Positions 32,973-41,310 of a stretch of DNA of 64,000 nucleotides are shown piece after piece; position 1 is the stretch's first letter, and each line of letters begins with the position of its first letter. Position numbers and translations under genes: made by a program. Under the pieces are notes generated by a model that had not been told where the DNA came from, searched no databases, and saw only the letters and a program-made list of their open reading frames with translations. Source of the DNA: Planctomycetota bacterium (GTDB lineage: Bacteria > Planctomycetota > JAJSAM01 > JAJVHW01). The stretch lies in the NCBI GenBank assembly GCA_021776825.1, contig JAJFFG010000092.1, forward strand, positions 58,896-122,895. Reading direction: 5' to 3'.

Positions 32973-34208
32973 ATGATCCGCATCCGCAACGGACTCGCGT
33001 CTCTCGTCGCCGCACCGCTTCTGGTCGGCCTGGCCTTCGGTCTGGGCGCCTGTGGGGGTAGCGGAGACGGCGACACGGACGGCGAGAACGGAAGTGCAGG
33101 CGGCGGCGCCGAGGGCGGCACGGTCCGCGTGGCGGTCTGTGGTCCCATGACTGGCTCCGCAGCGGCGTTCGGCGAGATGATCAAGAATGCCGCGAAGCTG
33201 ATGGAGAAGGAGGTCAACGCCGCGGGCGGCGTTGACGTCGGCGGCACGAAGATGAAGCTCGAGGCGGTCGTCTTCGACGACAAGGGCGATACGACCGAGG
33301 CCACGAATGTGGCCCGCAAGGTTGCGTCGGACGACAGCCTGCTGTTCGTCATCGGCCACTTCAACTCGACCTGCTCGAACGCTGCCAAGGGCGAGTACAA
33401 CCGCGTCGGAATCGTCCAGTTCAGCCCGGGATCGACGAACGTGAAGGTCTGCAAGGACGGCCCGTTCACGTTCCGGAACCTCTACCGCGACGACTACCAG
33501 GGCCAGCAGATCGCGGCGTACGTCAAGGAGACGCTGGGTGTCTCGAAGGTCGCCGTGATCTATGACAACGACGATTACGGGAAGGGCCTGATGCAGTCGT
33601 TCAAGGCGCAGGCCGAGAAGGAAGGCCTCGCGGTGGTCGCCGAGGAGGGATACCTCCGCGAGCGCACGCAGGACTTCAAGCCGCTCGTGCAGAAGGCCAA
33701 GGACGCGGGCGCCGACGGGATCTTCATCGCTGGCCTCTACAACGAGGCGGCGTTGATCACCAAGGCGGCGCGGCAGGACCTCCAGCTGGACGTCCCGATC
33801 ATGGGCGGCGACGGTGTGATGAGCCCGACGTTCATCAAGAATGCTGGCGCTGCAGCCGAGGGGGCGTACATCGCGACGCCGTTCCTCTTCAACACCGGCA
33901 ACGACAGCTCGGCGGCGACGGCGTTCATGAAGGCGTTCGAGGACGCGTACGGCAAGGAGCCGGACACCTGGGCCGCGCTTACGTACGACGCGCTCGGGAT
34001 GGCGCTCGCCACGCTGGCCGACGCTGGCACCGACCGGGACAAGGTCCGCGCGGCGCTGGCTGCGGCGACCGACGAGGCGTCCGGGTACACGGGCGTCACT
34101 GGCGTGACCTACTTCGATGCCGAGGGCGACTGCTACTCGAAGCCGGTGTATGTAGCGACCGTCAAGGACGGGGCGTTCGTCCCCGCCGAGAAGTCGATCA
34201 CGAAGTAG
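32973..34208 (+). CDS. livJ: Branched-chain amino acid ABC transporter substrate-binding lipoprotein
   Basis: 411 residues; AAGGAG at 32960-32965. A lipoprotein signal with lipobox LGAC (cysteine near 27) is followed by a Gly/Asp-rich tether. The periplasmic-binding type 1 fold then begins at VRVAVCGPMTGSAAAFG and continues with DDKGDTTEATNVARK and AVIYDNDDYGKGL, typical of LivJ/LivK. It captures leucine, isoleucine, valine or related amino acids for the permease encoded downstream. It is the first gene of a complete five-gene liv operon. Confidence 0.95.
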   Translation: MIRIRNGLASLVAAPLLVGLAFGLGACGGSGDGDTDGENGSAGGGAEGGTVRVAVCGPMTGSAAAFGEMIKNAAKLMEKEVNAAGGVDVGGTKMKLEAVVFDDKGDTTEATNVARKVASDDSLLFVIGHFNSTCSNAAKGEYNRVGIVQFSPGSTNVKVCKDGPFTFRNLYRDDYQGQQIAAYVKETLGVSKVAVIYDNDDYGKGLMQSFKAQAEKEGLAVVAEEGYLRERTQDFKPLVQKAKDAGADGIFIAGLYNEAALITKAARQDLQLDVPIMGGDGVMSPTFIKNAGAAAEGAYIATPFLFNTGNDSSAATAFMKAFEDAYGKEPDTWAALTYDALGMALATLADAGTDRDKVRAALAAATDEASGYTGVTGVTYFDAEGDCYSKPVYVATVKDGAFVPAEKSITK

Positions 34209-34218
34209 CCGGAGTCGC

Positions 34219-35334
34219 GTGGCCGATCTCCTGACTCCCGAGAATCTCGTCAACGCACTCTCGCTGGGGGCGCTCTACGCGCTCATCGCGGTGGGCTACA
34301 CGATGGTCTACGGGATCATCAAGCTCATCAACTTCGCCCACGGTGAGATCTACATGCTGGGGGCGTTCTGGGCCCTCCTCGTGGTGGGCATGGAGCAGGC
34401 GACGGGCATCAACCTGTTCGTCGCGATCGTGCCCGCGATGCTGCTGTGCGCAGCCGTCGGCATGACCGTGGACTGGTCGGCCTACCTCTCGCTGCGCCGT
34501 CGCCTGCCTTTGGCGGACGGCCTGAGCATCGGTGGGCTCACCCTCCTCGGTGTGGGCGCGATCTTCTACAAGCTGACTGGCGATACGACCCATGCGTGGT
34601 ACTCCGAGGCAGCCCATGGTGTCTTCGGCTGGTCGATCGTGGCGCTCGTGCCCGTCGTCATGCTGGCGCTGTCCATCGGCGAGAAGGGTGGGATGCTCGG
34701 GCGCTCTCTCGGCCGAGTCAGCTCGGATCGCCTGAGCGCGCTGATCACGGCGATCGGCATGTCGCTCATCCTCCAGACGCTGGCCCAGCTCGTGTGGGGC
34801 GCGGACTACCGCGCGTTTCCGCAGGAGTCGATCCCGGCCTGGATGAACGAGCCCTCGTTCCATCTCGGCGACGCACCGGTGCTCGGCAAGGAGCTGACGA
34901 TGTGGGTGGTTGCGCTGGCGATGATGGCCGGGCTCCATCTGCTCGTCAGCCGGACGAAGATCGGCACCGCCATGCGGGCCTGCTCCATGGACCAGGAGAC
35001 GGCGGCCCTGATGGGGATCTCCGTCGATCGGGTGATCGCGTTCACGTTCCTGATCGGCTCGGGCATGGCGGCAGTCGCGGGCGTCCTCTACTCGGTGAAG
35101 GTCGGCGGCAACATCTCGTTCCGCATGGGGTACTACCCGGGTCTGCTCGCGTTCGCCGCCGCCGTGCTGGGTGGCATCGGCAACATCCGCGGCGCGATGC
35201 TCGGTGGCGTCTTGATCGGCTTCTTGCAGGGCTTCACGGGCGGCACGTTCACGATCCCGTTCCTGGTGATGATCCTCGTGCTGCTCGTGCTTCCGCGCGG
35301 CATCCTCGGCGAACCGCAGGCGACCCGCGCATGA
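34219..35334 (+). CDS. livH: Branched-chain amino acid ABC transporter permease LivH
   Basis: 371 residues from GTG 34219, with GGAG at 34211. Polytopic membrane protein; the N-terminal NALSLGALYALIAVGYTMVYGIIKLINFAHGE is the LivH hallmark and the C-terminal half holds the EAA-like GxxMRACSMDQETAALMGI loop. It is about 60 residues longer than typical LivH; the extra length is a middle segment (about 85-170) with added hydrophobic stretches. It pairs with LivM to form the channel. The stop overlaps livM by ATGA. Confidence 0.95.
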   Translation: MADLLTPENLVNALSLGALYALIAVGYTMVYGIIKLINFAHGEIYMLGAFWALLVVGMEQATGINLFVAIVPAMLLCAAVGMTVDWSAYLSLRRRLPLADGLSIGGLTLLGVGAIFYKLTGDTTHAWYSEAAHGVFGWSIVALVPVVMLALSIGEKGGMLGRSLGRVSSDRLSALITAIGMSLILQTLAQLVWGADYRAFPQESIPAWMNEPSFHLGDAPVLGKELTMWVVALAMMAGLHLLVSRTKIGTAMRACSMDQETAALMGISVDRVIAFTFLIGSGMAAVAGVLYSVKVGGNISFRMGYYPGLLAFAAAVLGGIGNIRGAMLGGVLIGFLQGFTGGTFTIPFLVMILVLLVLPRGILGEPQATRA

Positions 35335-36575
35335 GCGACGCCCCACCTCCGAAGACCCCCGCAGCGCCCCTTCCCCCGCTTCACCCGCGGGCCGGGTTGG
35401 GCCGCTACGCCAACCGTCTCGATTTGATCCTCGGTGCGGCGGCGCTCCTGATCGTCGCACTGATCCCCGAGGTGCGTGAGGCCCTCGGCGTGAAGAACGG
35501 CTACCGCGGGACGGTGCCGAACATCGTGCTCTTCCTCGGCATCTACACCGTTCTGGCCCTCGGCCTGAACGTTGTCGTCGGATTCACGGGGTTGCTCGAT
35601 CTCGGCTACGTGACGTTCCTGGTCACCGGTGCGGTCTTCACGTCGTTCATGCTCTCGCTGACTCGCACGGAGACCGGCATCGACTGGCCGATGGCGAACC
35701 CCGAGTTTGCCGGCGGAGAGCCGGTGATGGCGTGGAATGGGGCCATCCTCCTGATCCTGCTCGGCGCGGGAGTGCTCTGCGCTCTCGTCGGTCTCTTGCG
35801 CGGGATCCCGACGCTGCGCGTCCGCGGCGACTACTACGCCATCGTGACCCTCGGGTTCGCCGAGATCGTGTACGAGGTGGCGCTCTGGGACGACTCGAAC
35901 CTGCTGAACGTCTCGCGCATCACGAACGGCGCGTTCGGCGTGAACCTCAGCGACTCTCATCGGCCGACGCTGTTCGGCGCGAAGCTGTACTACGACACGT
36001 GGCAGCTCTACTTCCTGATCATCGCGGTCGTCGTGGGCGCGTTCCTGATGACGCACCACCTGAACCGTTCGCGCATCGGACGCGCACTGGCGGCGATCCG
36101 GCTGGACGAAACGGCCGCGCAAGCGTGTGGCGTCAACGTGGCCAAGCACAAGATGATCGCGTTCGCGGTCTCCGGCTTCATCGGGGGCGTCGGCGGCGGA
36201 CTGTACGCGATCTGGAACGGCACGGTCGCCGTCAAGGGCCTGGACGTGTGGCAGTCCGTGCTCATCCTCTGTGGCGTCGTGCTCGGCGGGATGGGCAGCA
36301 TCCGCGGCACTGCGGTCGGCATCGCTGGGCTGATGTGCCTGGGCGAGGTTCTGCGCGAGGACATCGGTGGCGTCAGCGTGCCGCCGGAGGCGCGGTTCCT
36401 GATTTACGGACTGCTGCTGATCATCGTCATGCGCTTCCGTCCACAGGGCATTTTGCCGGCCGTGCGACGCGGGACCCCGGTGACCGCCGCGGAGCACGAG
36501 GTCCTCACGCGACAGGCGTCGACGCTCTACACGCTGGGACGGCCGCAGGACGCAAACCGGGAGACCGACCGGTGA
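35331..36575 (+). CDS. livM: Branched-chain amino acid ABC transporter permease LivM
   Basis: 414 residues from ATG 35331, overlapping the livH stop. After a Pro-rich cytoplasmic N-terminus it shows LivM features: LALGLNVVVGFTGLLDLGYV, LRVRGDYYAIVTLGFAEIV and IRLDETAAQACGVNVAKHK. It forms the second half of the transmembrane channel. The stop overlaps livG by GTGA. Confidence 0.95.
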   Translation: MSDAPPPKTPAAPLPPLHPRAGLGRYANRLDLILGAAALLIVALIPEVREALGVKNGYRGTVPNIVLFLGIYTVLALGLNVVVGFTGLLDLGYVTFLVTGAVFTSFMLSLTRTETGIDWPMANPEFAGGEPVMAWNGAILLILLGAGVLCALVGLLRGIPTLRVRGDYYAIVTLGFAEIVYEVALWDDSNLLNVSRITNGAFGVNLSDSHRPTLFGAKLYYDTWQLYFLIIAVVVGAFLMTHHLNRSRIGRALAAIRLDETAAQACGVNVAKHKMIAFAVSGFIGGVGGGLYAIWNGTVAVKGLDVWQSVLILCGVVLGGMGSIRGTAVGIAGLMCLGEVLREDIGGVSVPPEARFLIYGLLLIIVMRFRPQGILPAVRRGTPVTAAEHEVLTRQASTLYTLGRPQDANRETDR

Positions 36576-37360
36576 GCGAGGGGCGCGTCGTTCTGCAGAC
36601 CACCGCACTCCGCAAGGACTTCGGCGGTGTGCGCGCGGTCAATGACGTCGACATGACGGTGCGCGCGGGACGCATCACGGCGCTGATCGGCCCGAACGGC
36701 GCCGGGAAGACGACGCTGTTCAACCTGATGACCGGGAACTACGGGGCCACCGCCGGCACCGTTGTGTTCACGGACGACGACGGAGCTTCGCACTCGCTCG
36801 TCGGTCGTCGCCCCGATCGCATCACGCGGCTCGGCATTGCCCGCACGTTCCAGAACATCCGGCTGTTCAGCGACGTGGCGACGCTCGACAACGTCAAGCT
36901 CGGGATGCATCCCCGGACCCGCGCTGGCGTGTTCTCCGCACTGCTCCATCTTCCCGCTCGCCGCGAAGAGCGAACGGTCCACGAGGCGGCGTACCAGTAC
37001 CTGCACTTCGTCGGTCTCGCGGAGAAGTCGCATGAGCTCGCACGCAATCTGCCCTACGGCGAGCAGCGTCGGCTGGAGATCGCGCGTGCCCTCGCGCTCG
37101 ATCCATCGCTGCTCCTGCTGGACGAGCCCGCGGCGGGGATGAACCCGCAGGAGACCGAGGAACTGATGGGGCTCATCCGTCGCATCCGCGATCTCGGGAT
37201 CACGGTGCTCCTGATCGAGCACGACATGCGGCTCGTGATGGGCATCTCCGACCACGTCGTCGTTCTCGACCACGGCGAGGTCATCGCGCGCGGTAAGCCC
37301 GAGGACGTGAAGAACGACCCAGAGGTCATCAAGGCCTACCTCGGAGACGAGGCGGCATGA
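36572..37360 (+). CDS. livG: Branched-chain amino acid ABC transporter ATP-binding protein LivG
   Basis: 262 residues from GTG 36572. ABC ATPase with Walker A GPNGAGKT, Q loop (ARTFQNIRLF), a signature loop reading NLPYGEQRR instead of LSGGQ, Walker B LLLLDEPAAGMNP and switch His in IEHDM. LivG-specific features are the long segment between Walker A and the signature and the IEHDMRLVMGISD ending. The stop overlaps livF by ATGA. Confidence 0.95.
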   Translation: MSEGRVVLQTTALRKDFGGVRAVNDVDMTVRAGRITALIGPNGAGKTTLFNLMTGNYGATAGTVVFTDDDGASHSLVGRRPDRITRLGIARTFQNIRLFSDVATLDNVKLGMHPRTRAGVFSALLHLPARREERTVHEAAYQYLHFVGLAEKSHELARNLPYGEQRRLEIARALALDPSLLLLDEPAAGMNPQETEELMGLIRRIRDLGITVLLIEHDMRLVMGISDHVVVLDHGEVIARGKPEDVKNDPEVIKAYLGDEAA

Positions 37361-38070
37361 TGCTCGAGCTGAAGAACGTCCACGTGCACTACGGCAAGAT
37401 CCACGCTCTGAAAGGCGTCTCGCTCGAGGTGCGCGAGGGCGAGATCGTCACGATCATCGGTGCCAACGGCGCCGGCAAGAGCACGACGCTGAAGACCATC
37501 TCCGGACTGCTGCGCCCGACCGAGGGCGAGATCCGCTACGAGGGGGGTCCGATCCATCTCGTCCAGCCGTCGGACATCGTCGCTCGCGGCCTGTGCCACA
37601 CGCCCGAGGGGCGGCGCATCTTCCCGGAGCTGACCGTCCACGAGAACCTCGACATGGGCGCCTACCTCCGGAAGGACAAGTCCGGCATCGAGAAGGATCG
37701 AGAGCACGTCTACGAGATGTTCCCGATCCTCGCGGAGCGACGGGAGCAGCACGGCGGAACGCTCTCCGGCGGTGAGCAGCAGATGCTCGCCATCGCGCGC
37801 TCGATCATGAGCAAGCCGCGGCTCCTGATGCTCGACGAGCCATCGCTCGGACTGGCGCCGATCATCGTGCAGCAGATCTTCGAGGTGATCGCGCGGCTCA
37901 ATCGCGAGGAGGGTCTGACGATCCTCCTCGTCGAGCAGAACGCCTCGCTCGCGCTCAAGACCGCGCATCGCGGCTACGTCTTCGAGACCGGCACCGTGCT
38001 GATGAGCGATGAGGCGTCGTCACTCGCGGCCAACGAGCAAGTTCGGGCGGCGTACCTCGGCTCGGACTGA
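37357..38070 (+). CDS. livF: Branched-chain amino acid ABC transporter ATP-binding protein LivF
   Basis: 237 residues from ATG 37357. Walker A GANGAGKST, Q loop region (GLCHTPEGRRIFPELTV), signature LSGGEQQM, Walker B LMLDEPSLGLAP and VEQNASLAL are all as in LivF. It is the last gene of the liv operon. Its final codons GGC TCG GAC TGA are repeated twice more in frame immediately downstream (38059-38103), so three stops follow each other. Confidence 0.95.
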   Translation: MMLELKNVHVHYGKIHALKGVSLEVREGEIVTIIGANGAGKSTTLKTISGLLRPTEGEIRYEGGPIHLVQPSDIVARGLCHTPEGRRIFPELTVHENLDMGAYLRKDKSGIEKDREHVYEMFPILAERREQHGGTLSGGEQQMLAIARSIMSKPRLLMLDEPSLGLAPIIVQQIFEVIARLNREEGLTILLVEQNASLALKTAHRGYVFETGTVLMSDEASSLAANEQVRAAYLGSD

Positions 38071-38103
38071 CGCGGCTCGGACTGACTCGGCTCGGAGTGA
38101 GGC
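38059..38103 (+). repeat. 15-bp x3 tandem repeat spanning the livF stop
   Basis: GGCTCGGACTGACGC, GGCTCGGACTGACTC and GGCTCGGAGTGAGGC follow each other at 38059, 38074 and 38089. In the livF frame each unit reads G-S-D/E-stop-x. The array ends on the last base of the stop codon of the convergent gene. Confidence 0.9.
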
Positions 38104-38660
38104 TACTCCGTCTCGGATTGCTCGGTGACGCCGTCGCGCGCGACGGCGGCGACGCACTCGCGGACGTAGCGACGCCCCTTCTCCGTCAGGCGCACGTACC
38201 CGGGAGCCGTGCCGATCTCGAGGAGGTGGGAGCGGCTCACGTGCTTCATGACGCTCGGCTTCACGCGCACATCGGCAAAGTTGGGGTGGGCAGCGAGACG
38301 ACGAGCGACGGCCGCTGGCGTGGTCTCGCCCGTGTCGCCCGCGTCGCTCCACGCCGCCAGCAGAACGGCATCCTTGGCGGCGCGGCGACCGCCCTCGGAG
38401 GCGAGGCGGTTCAGGGCGCCCTCCGTCTCGCTGGGGGAGGGAGTGGGGTGGATGGGATCGGTGGGGCGGAGGCTCGCAGCCGGAGCAGCCGGTGTGGCGA
38501 GAGTCGCGCGAGCGGTCTGCGTCGCCATCGCTGAGTGGCCCGTCGCGCCCTCCTCCCGCGCCTTCGGGCCGCCCACGAGTGGACGGACGATCTCGTTCCA
38601 GAGGCTCGCGGGCCCCTCGAACTCGATGCAGTAGGCGCTGGTTCGAACTCTGGCGCGCAT
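38103..38660 (-). CDS. Small protein with a winged-helix-like C-terminus, unknown function
   Basis: 185 residues from ATG 38660 with GAGAGGA upstream. The N-terminal 30 residues (RARVRTSAYCIEFEGPASLW) are followed by an Ala/Pro/Thr-rich linker (about 40-80). A helical, basic C-terminal region (about 85-175) ends HLLEIGTAPGYVRLTEKGRRYVRE. That last part looks like the recognition helix and wing of a winged-helix fold, so DNA binding is possible. I cannot name a family. It is convergent with the liv operon, with almost no gap. Confidence 0.55.
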   Translation of the reverse strand: MRARVRTSAYCIEFEGPASLWNEIVRPLVGGPKAREEGATGHSAMATQTARATLATPAAPAASLRPTDPIHPTPSPSETEGALNRLASEGGRRAAKDAVLLAAWSDAGDTGETTPAAVARRLAAHPNFADVRVKPSVMKHVSRSHLLEIGTAPGYVRLTEKGRRYVRECVAAVARDGVTEQSETE

Positions 38661-38799
38661 GCGTCCTCTCGTGTCCCGAGGTGCCGTTCTTGCAACCGGC
38701 GCCAGGTGACTCTGCCTCAGCGACCCTGCCGGGACACTAACGCTCGCGGAGCGCAGTCCGTTCCCTCGCCCGCGCGTCCGAGCCCGGTTTCCGTCGGGG

Positions 38800-38831
38800 G
38801 CGAGCCCAAAATCACGGCAAAGCGGGCTCGC
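38800..38831. promoter_or_regulatory. Inverted repeat in a divergent intergenic region
   Basis: GCGAGCCC and GGGCTCGC with a 16-base loop, midway between the divergent starts at 38660 and 38932. It may be an operator or a leader hairpin of the lipoprotein gene. I see nothing else certain in this 271-base region. Confidence 0.35.
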
Positions 38832-38931
38832 TCGTCGGCCATAGGACTAGAGACGGAACCCGTGCGTTTCGTCGTGACGTGAAGCCTGACAGACGCGACC
38901 CGACCGGACTCGGGCTCGTCCCGGAGGAACC

Positions 38932-39465
38932 ATGCGCATCATCCGAACCCTCTCCGTCCTCGCGCTGGTCGGCGCCGTGAGCGCTCTGGCCTCGGGCTGC
39001 ACCGTCTGTCGCGATGGCGACATCGGCAGCAAGAACGGCCTCGCCCAGGGCGGCGGGACCGACAACATCCCGCTCAGCATCGCCGAGAACCTCGTGTGGT
39101 GGCCGTGGAAGCTCGCCACGGTGCCGCTGGTCGGCGCCGTGCAGGGCACGGTCGGCTGGTACGAGGTCACCGGCGAGCCCGTCTCCGGGACGCTGACCGC
39201 ACCGATCGGTACGGCCTTCGGGCTCATCGTCGGCACGTTCAACGCGATCGGCCAGGAGCCGTTCTTCGTCGAGCGCGACGACAGCCTGCCGAAGGTGCTG
39301 ATCAACCCGTTCATCACCGACCAGGAGATCTGGAAGTACACGACCCCGCCGCACGCACGTCCCCGCTACGCGCGTCCGCCGGTGCAGGACGTCGAGTACG
39401 TCTACGTGAACGAGGGCGCCGACATCGCGATGCCGGCATCCGCTCGCCGCTCCGTCGATCGCTGA
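38932..39465 (+). CDS. Lipoprotein of unknown function
   Basis: 177 residues; GGAGG at 38923-38927. The signal peptide ends in lipobox ASGC (cysteine about 23). The mature part has two hydrophobic stretches (NLVWWPWKLATVPLVGAV and GTAFGLIVGTFNAI) and a Tyr/Pro-rich tail (YTTPPHARPRYARPP). The WWPWKL pattern recalls small exosortase- or envelope-associated lipoproteins, but I recognise no family. It is a stand-alone gene closed by a strong hairpin. Confidence 0.7.
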   Translation: MRIIRTLSVLALVGAVSALASGCTVCRDGDIGSKNGLAQGGGTDNIPLSIAENLVWWPWKLATVPLVGAVQGTVGWYEVTGEPVSGTLTAPIGTAFGLIVGTFNAIGQEPFFVERDDSLPKVLINPFITDQEIWKYTTPPHARPRYARPPVQDVEYVYVNEGADIAMPASARRSVDR

Positions 39466-39489
39466 TCGGCTCGCACGTCACGCACAGGA

Positions 39490-39521
39490 AAGGGACCGTT
39501 CCTCATGAGGAGCGGTCCCTT
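39490..39521. terminator. 16-bp near-perfect palindrome between convergent genes
   Basis: AAGGGACCGTTCCTCA pairs with TGAGGAGCGGTCCCTT with a single T-G wobble. It lies 24 bases after the lipoprotein stop and 61 bases from the moeB stop on the other strand. This is the best bidirectional terminator candidate in the window. Confidence 0.7.
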
Positions 39522-39523
39522 CT

Positions 39524-39568
39524 CGATTCCGTACGGCTCGCTTCGGCACGGCTCGATTTGGCACGGCT
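39524..39568. repeat. 15-bp x3 tandem repeat downstream of moeB
   Basis: CGATTCCGTACGGCT, CGCTTCGGCACGGCT and CGATTTGGCACGGCT at 39524, 39539 and 39554. It starts 14 bases beyond the moeB stop on the minus strand and abuts the palindromic terminator. No stop codon is involved. Confidence 0.75.
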
Positions 39569-39582
39569 GGACGCCGCAGGGC

Positions 39583-40770
39583 CTACGCCACTCCGAACCC
39601 CGGAGCGACCTCGGCCTTCCACCTGAGCAGACCGCCGCGCAGGTTGCGAGCCGACGCGATCCCGGCCGCCCGGAGCATCTCCGCCGCGCGCTCGCCACGT
39701 GGCCCCACGCGACAGACGACGACGACCTCGCGGTCCGTCGGGACGTCGTTCAGGCGCATCTGAACGTCGCCGAGCGGACACCCGACGGCATCGGGCAGAC
39801 TCCCGGCCTTGAATTCCCAGTCTTCGCGCACGTCGAGGACGAACGGCGGCGGGTCGGCGGCGAGCAGCGTGGCGAGCTCTGCCGCGTCAACCGATGGACC
39901 GCGCTGTCCACCCGACGCGTCGAGGCAGACACCCCCGCCCGCCTCCACGGCCTCGGTGATCGTCGGCGCGTCCCCGCACGAGGGGCACGACGTGTCACGC
40001 CGGAGCCGCACCTCACGGAAGGAACCGTCAGCGGCGTCGACGAGCAGCAGTCGTCCGCGCAGCGGTCGTCCGATCCCGAGCAGGATCTTCAGAGCCTCGG
40101 AGGCCTGGATCGAGCCGACGATCCCCGGGAGCACACCGAGCACGCCCGCCTGGGCGCAGTTGGGCACGAGCGCGTCCGGCGGCGGCTCGGGGAAGAGACA
40201 GCGATAGCAGGGGCCGTCGGGCGGACCGAAGACGGAGACCTGGCCCTCGAAGCGATAGATGCTGCCGTACACGTACGGCGTCGACTCGAGCACACACGCG
40301 TCGCTCACGAGGTAGCGAGCTGTGAAGTTGTCGGTCCCGTCGACGACGACGTCGCTCGCGGCCACCAGCGCGCGCACGTTCTCGGACGAGACGCGGCCCG
40401 CGAACGGCTCGATCGCGACGTGCGGGTTGAGGTCCCGGAGGCGCTCGGCAGCCGCATCGACCTTGTTGCGCCCGACGTCGGACGTCCCGAAGAGGACCTG
40501 GCGCTGGAGGTTCGTCGTGTCGACGACGTCGAAGTCGCAGAGCGTGATGCGACCGACACCGGCCGCCGCGAGGTACAGCGCGACGGGCGACCCCAGCCCG
40601 CCGGCCCCGACCACCAGAACACTCGCGGCCTTGAGCCGTCGTTGCCCGGTCTCGCCAACCTGCGGGAGCGTCAGATGTCGTCCATAGCGTCGGTACTCCG
40701 CCGGCTCGAGCTCCGGGAGGATCTCGTCAGAGGGTGACGGCGGCACAGGTCGATCAGACGGCTCTGTCAT
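39583..40770 (-). CDS. moeB: MoeB/ThiF-family adenylyltransferase with C-terminal rhodanese domain
   Basis: 395 residues; GGGAG lies just upstream of ATG 40770. The E1-like domain (about 25-275) adenylates the C-terminal Gly of a ubiquitin-like sulfur carrier (MoaD or ThiS). It shows GAGGLGS 55-61, zinc ligands C188xxC191 and C262xxC265, and C205 in the crossover loop. The rhodanese domain (about 290-395) has active cysteine C353 in CRVGPRG, where CRxGxRS is usual. Together these give the MoeBR/MoeZ architecture that both activates and thiocarboxylates the carrier. It is divergent from the lipoprotein pair with a 21-base gap. No carrier gene is adjacent. Confidence 0.92.
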   Translation of the reverse strand: MTEPSDRPVPPSPSDEILPELEPAEYRRYGRHLTLPQVGETGQRRLKAASVLVVGAGGLGSPVALYLAAAGVGRITLCDFDVVDTTNLQRQVLFGTSDVGRNKVDAAAERLRDLNPHVAIEPFAGRVSSENVRALVAASDVVVDGTDNFTARYLVSDACVLESTPYVYGSIYRFEGQVSVFGPPDGPCYRCLFPEPPPDALVPNCAQAGVLGVLPGIVGSIQASEALKILLGIGRPLRGRLLLVDAADGSFREVRLRRDTSCPSCGDAPTITEAVEAGGGVCLDASGGQRGPSVDAAELATLLAADPPPFVLDVREDWEFKAGSLPDAVGCPLGDVQMRLNDVPTDREVVVVCRVGPRGERAAEMLRAAGIASARNLRGGLLRWKAEVAPGFGVA

Positions 40771-40778
40771 TGCTCCCT

Positions 40779-40784
40779 TATCAT
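40779..40784 (+). promoter_or_regulatory. Possible -10 element just before the lipoprotein start
   Basis: TATCAT ends seven bases before ATG 40792, which has no SD. If used, the transcript would be leaderless. No good -35 is present. Confidence 0.25.
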
Positions 40785-40791
40785 CACCCAG

Positions 40792-41310
40792 ATGCCTCCC
40801 ACCGTCCCGCGACAGACGCGGGGAACCCTCCGCGTTCTTGCCCTCGTGATGTTCTCACTAGCCACTGGTCTTGTGTTGACGGCGTGCGGGGGGGGCGGCG
40901 AGTCGTCTCCGCCCGAGCTCTTCGACGCGGTGCACCAGCACGCCCTCGCCGGCGAGTGGTCCTCGATCTGGGATCTTCAACACCCGTGGGCCAAGCAGAA
41001 GTTCGCGGACGAGATCGCGGGCACGAAGCAGATGCTGCGGACCAATCCGGACCCCTCCAACGACAACATCCCGCGCCAGTTCAACGTGAGTCGTGCCGAG
41101 TTCATCGAGATGAGCCCGCGCGCTCTCTGGTTGAAGGAGAACGAGGGCCGTGAGCGGTGGATGGAAGGCTCCGAGTACATCGAGCACGAGCCGGCGCTCG
41201 ACGTCCCCGGTGACTGGTGGGTGCGGTGGAAGACCGGGCTCGGCCGCGAGCATCAGATGCGCGCCCGGGAACTGGACGGCCGCTTCTACCTGATCAAGTT
41301 CGTCGAATGA
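40792..41310 (+). CDS. Lipoprotein of unknown function (first of a pair)
   Basis: 172 residues from ATG 40792. The signal peptide has lipobox LTAC (cysteine near 32), followed by a Gly run encoded by a G8 tract (40888-40895). The mature domain is small alpha+beta (PPELFDAVHQHALAGEWSSIWDL, ending FYLIKFVE), compatible with an NTF2-like fold. It overlaps the next gene by ATGA. The second protein has a similar plan (ALxxGD segment, final FVKE/FYLIKF strand), suggesting old duplicates. Confidence 0.7.
   Translation: MPPTVPRQTRGTLRVLALVMFSLATGLVLTACGGGGESSPPELFDAVHQHALAGEWSSIWDLQHPWAKQKFADEIAGTKQMLRTNPDPSNDNIPRQFNVSRAEFIEMSPRALWLKENEGRERWMEGSEYIEHEPALDVPGDWWVRWKTGLGREHQMRARELDGRFYLIKFVE

Noticed and set aside
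38059..38103. Extension of LivF by readthrough of the first stop.
   Set aside because: Two further in-frame stops follow within 30 bases, so no meaningful extension would result.
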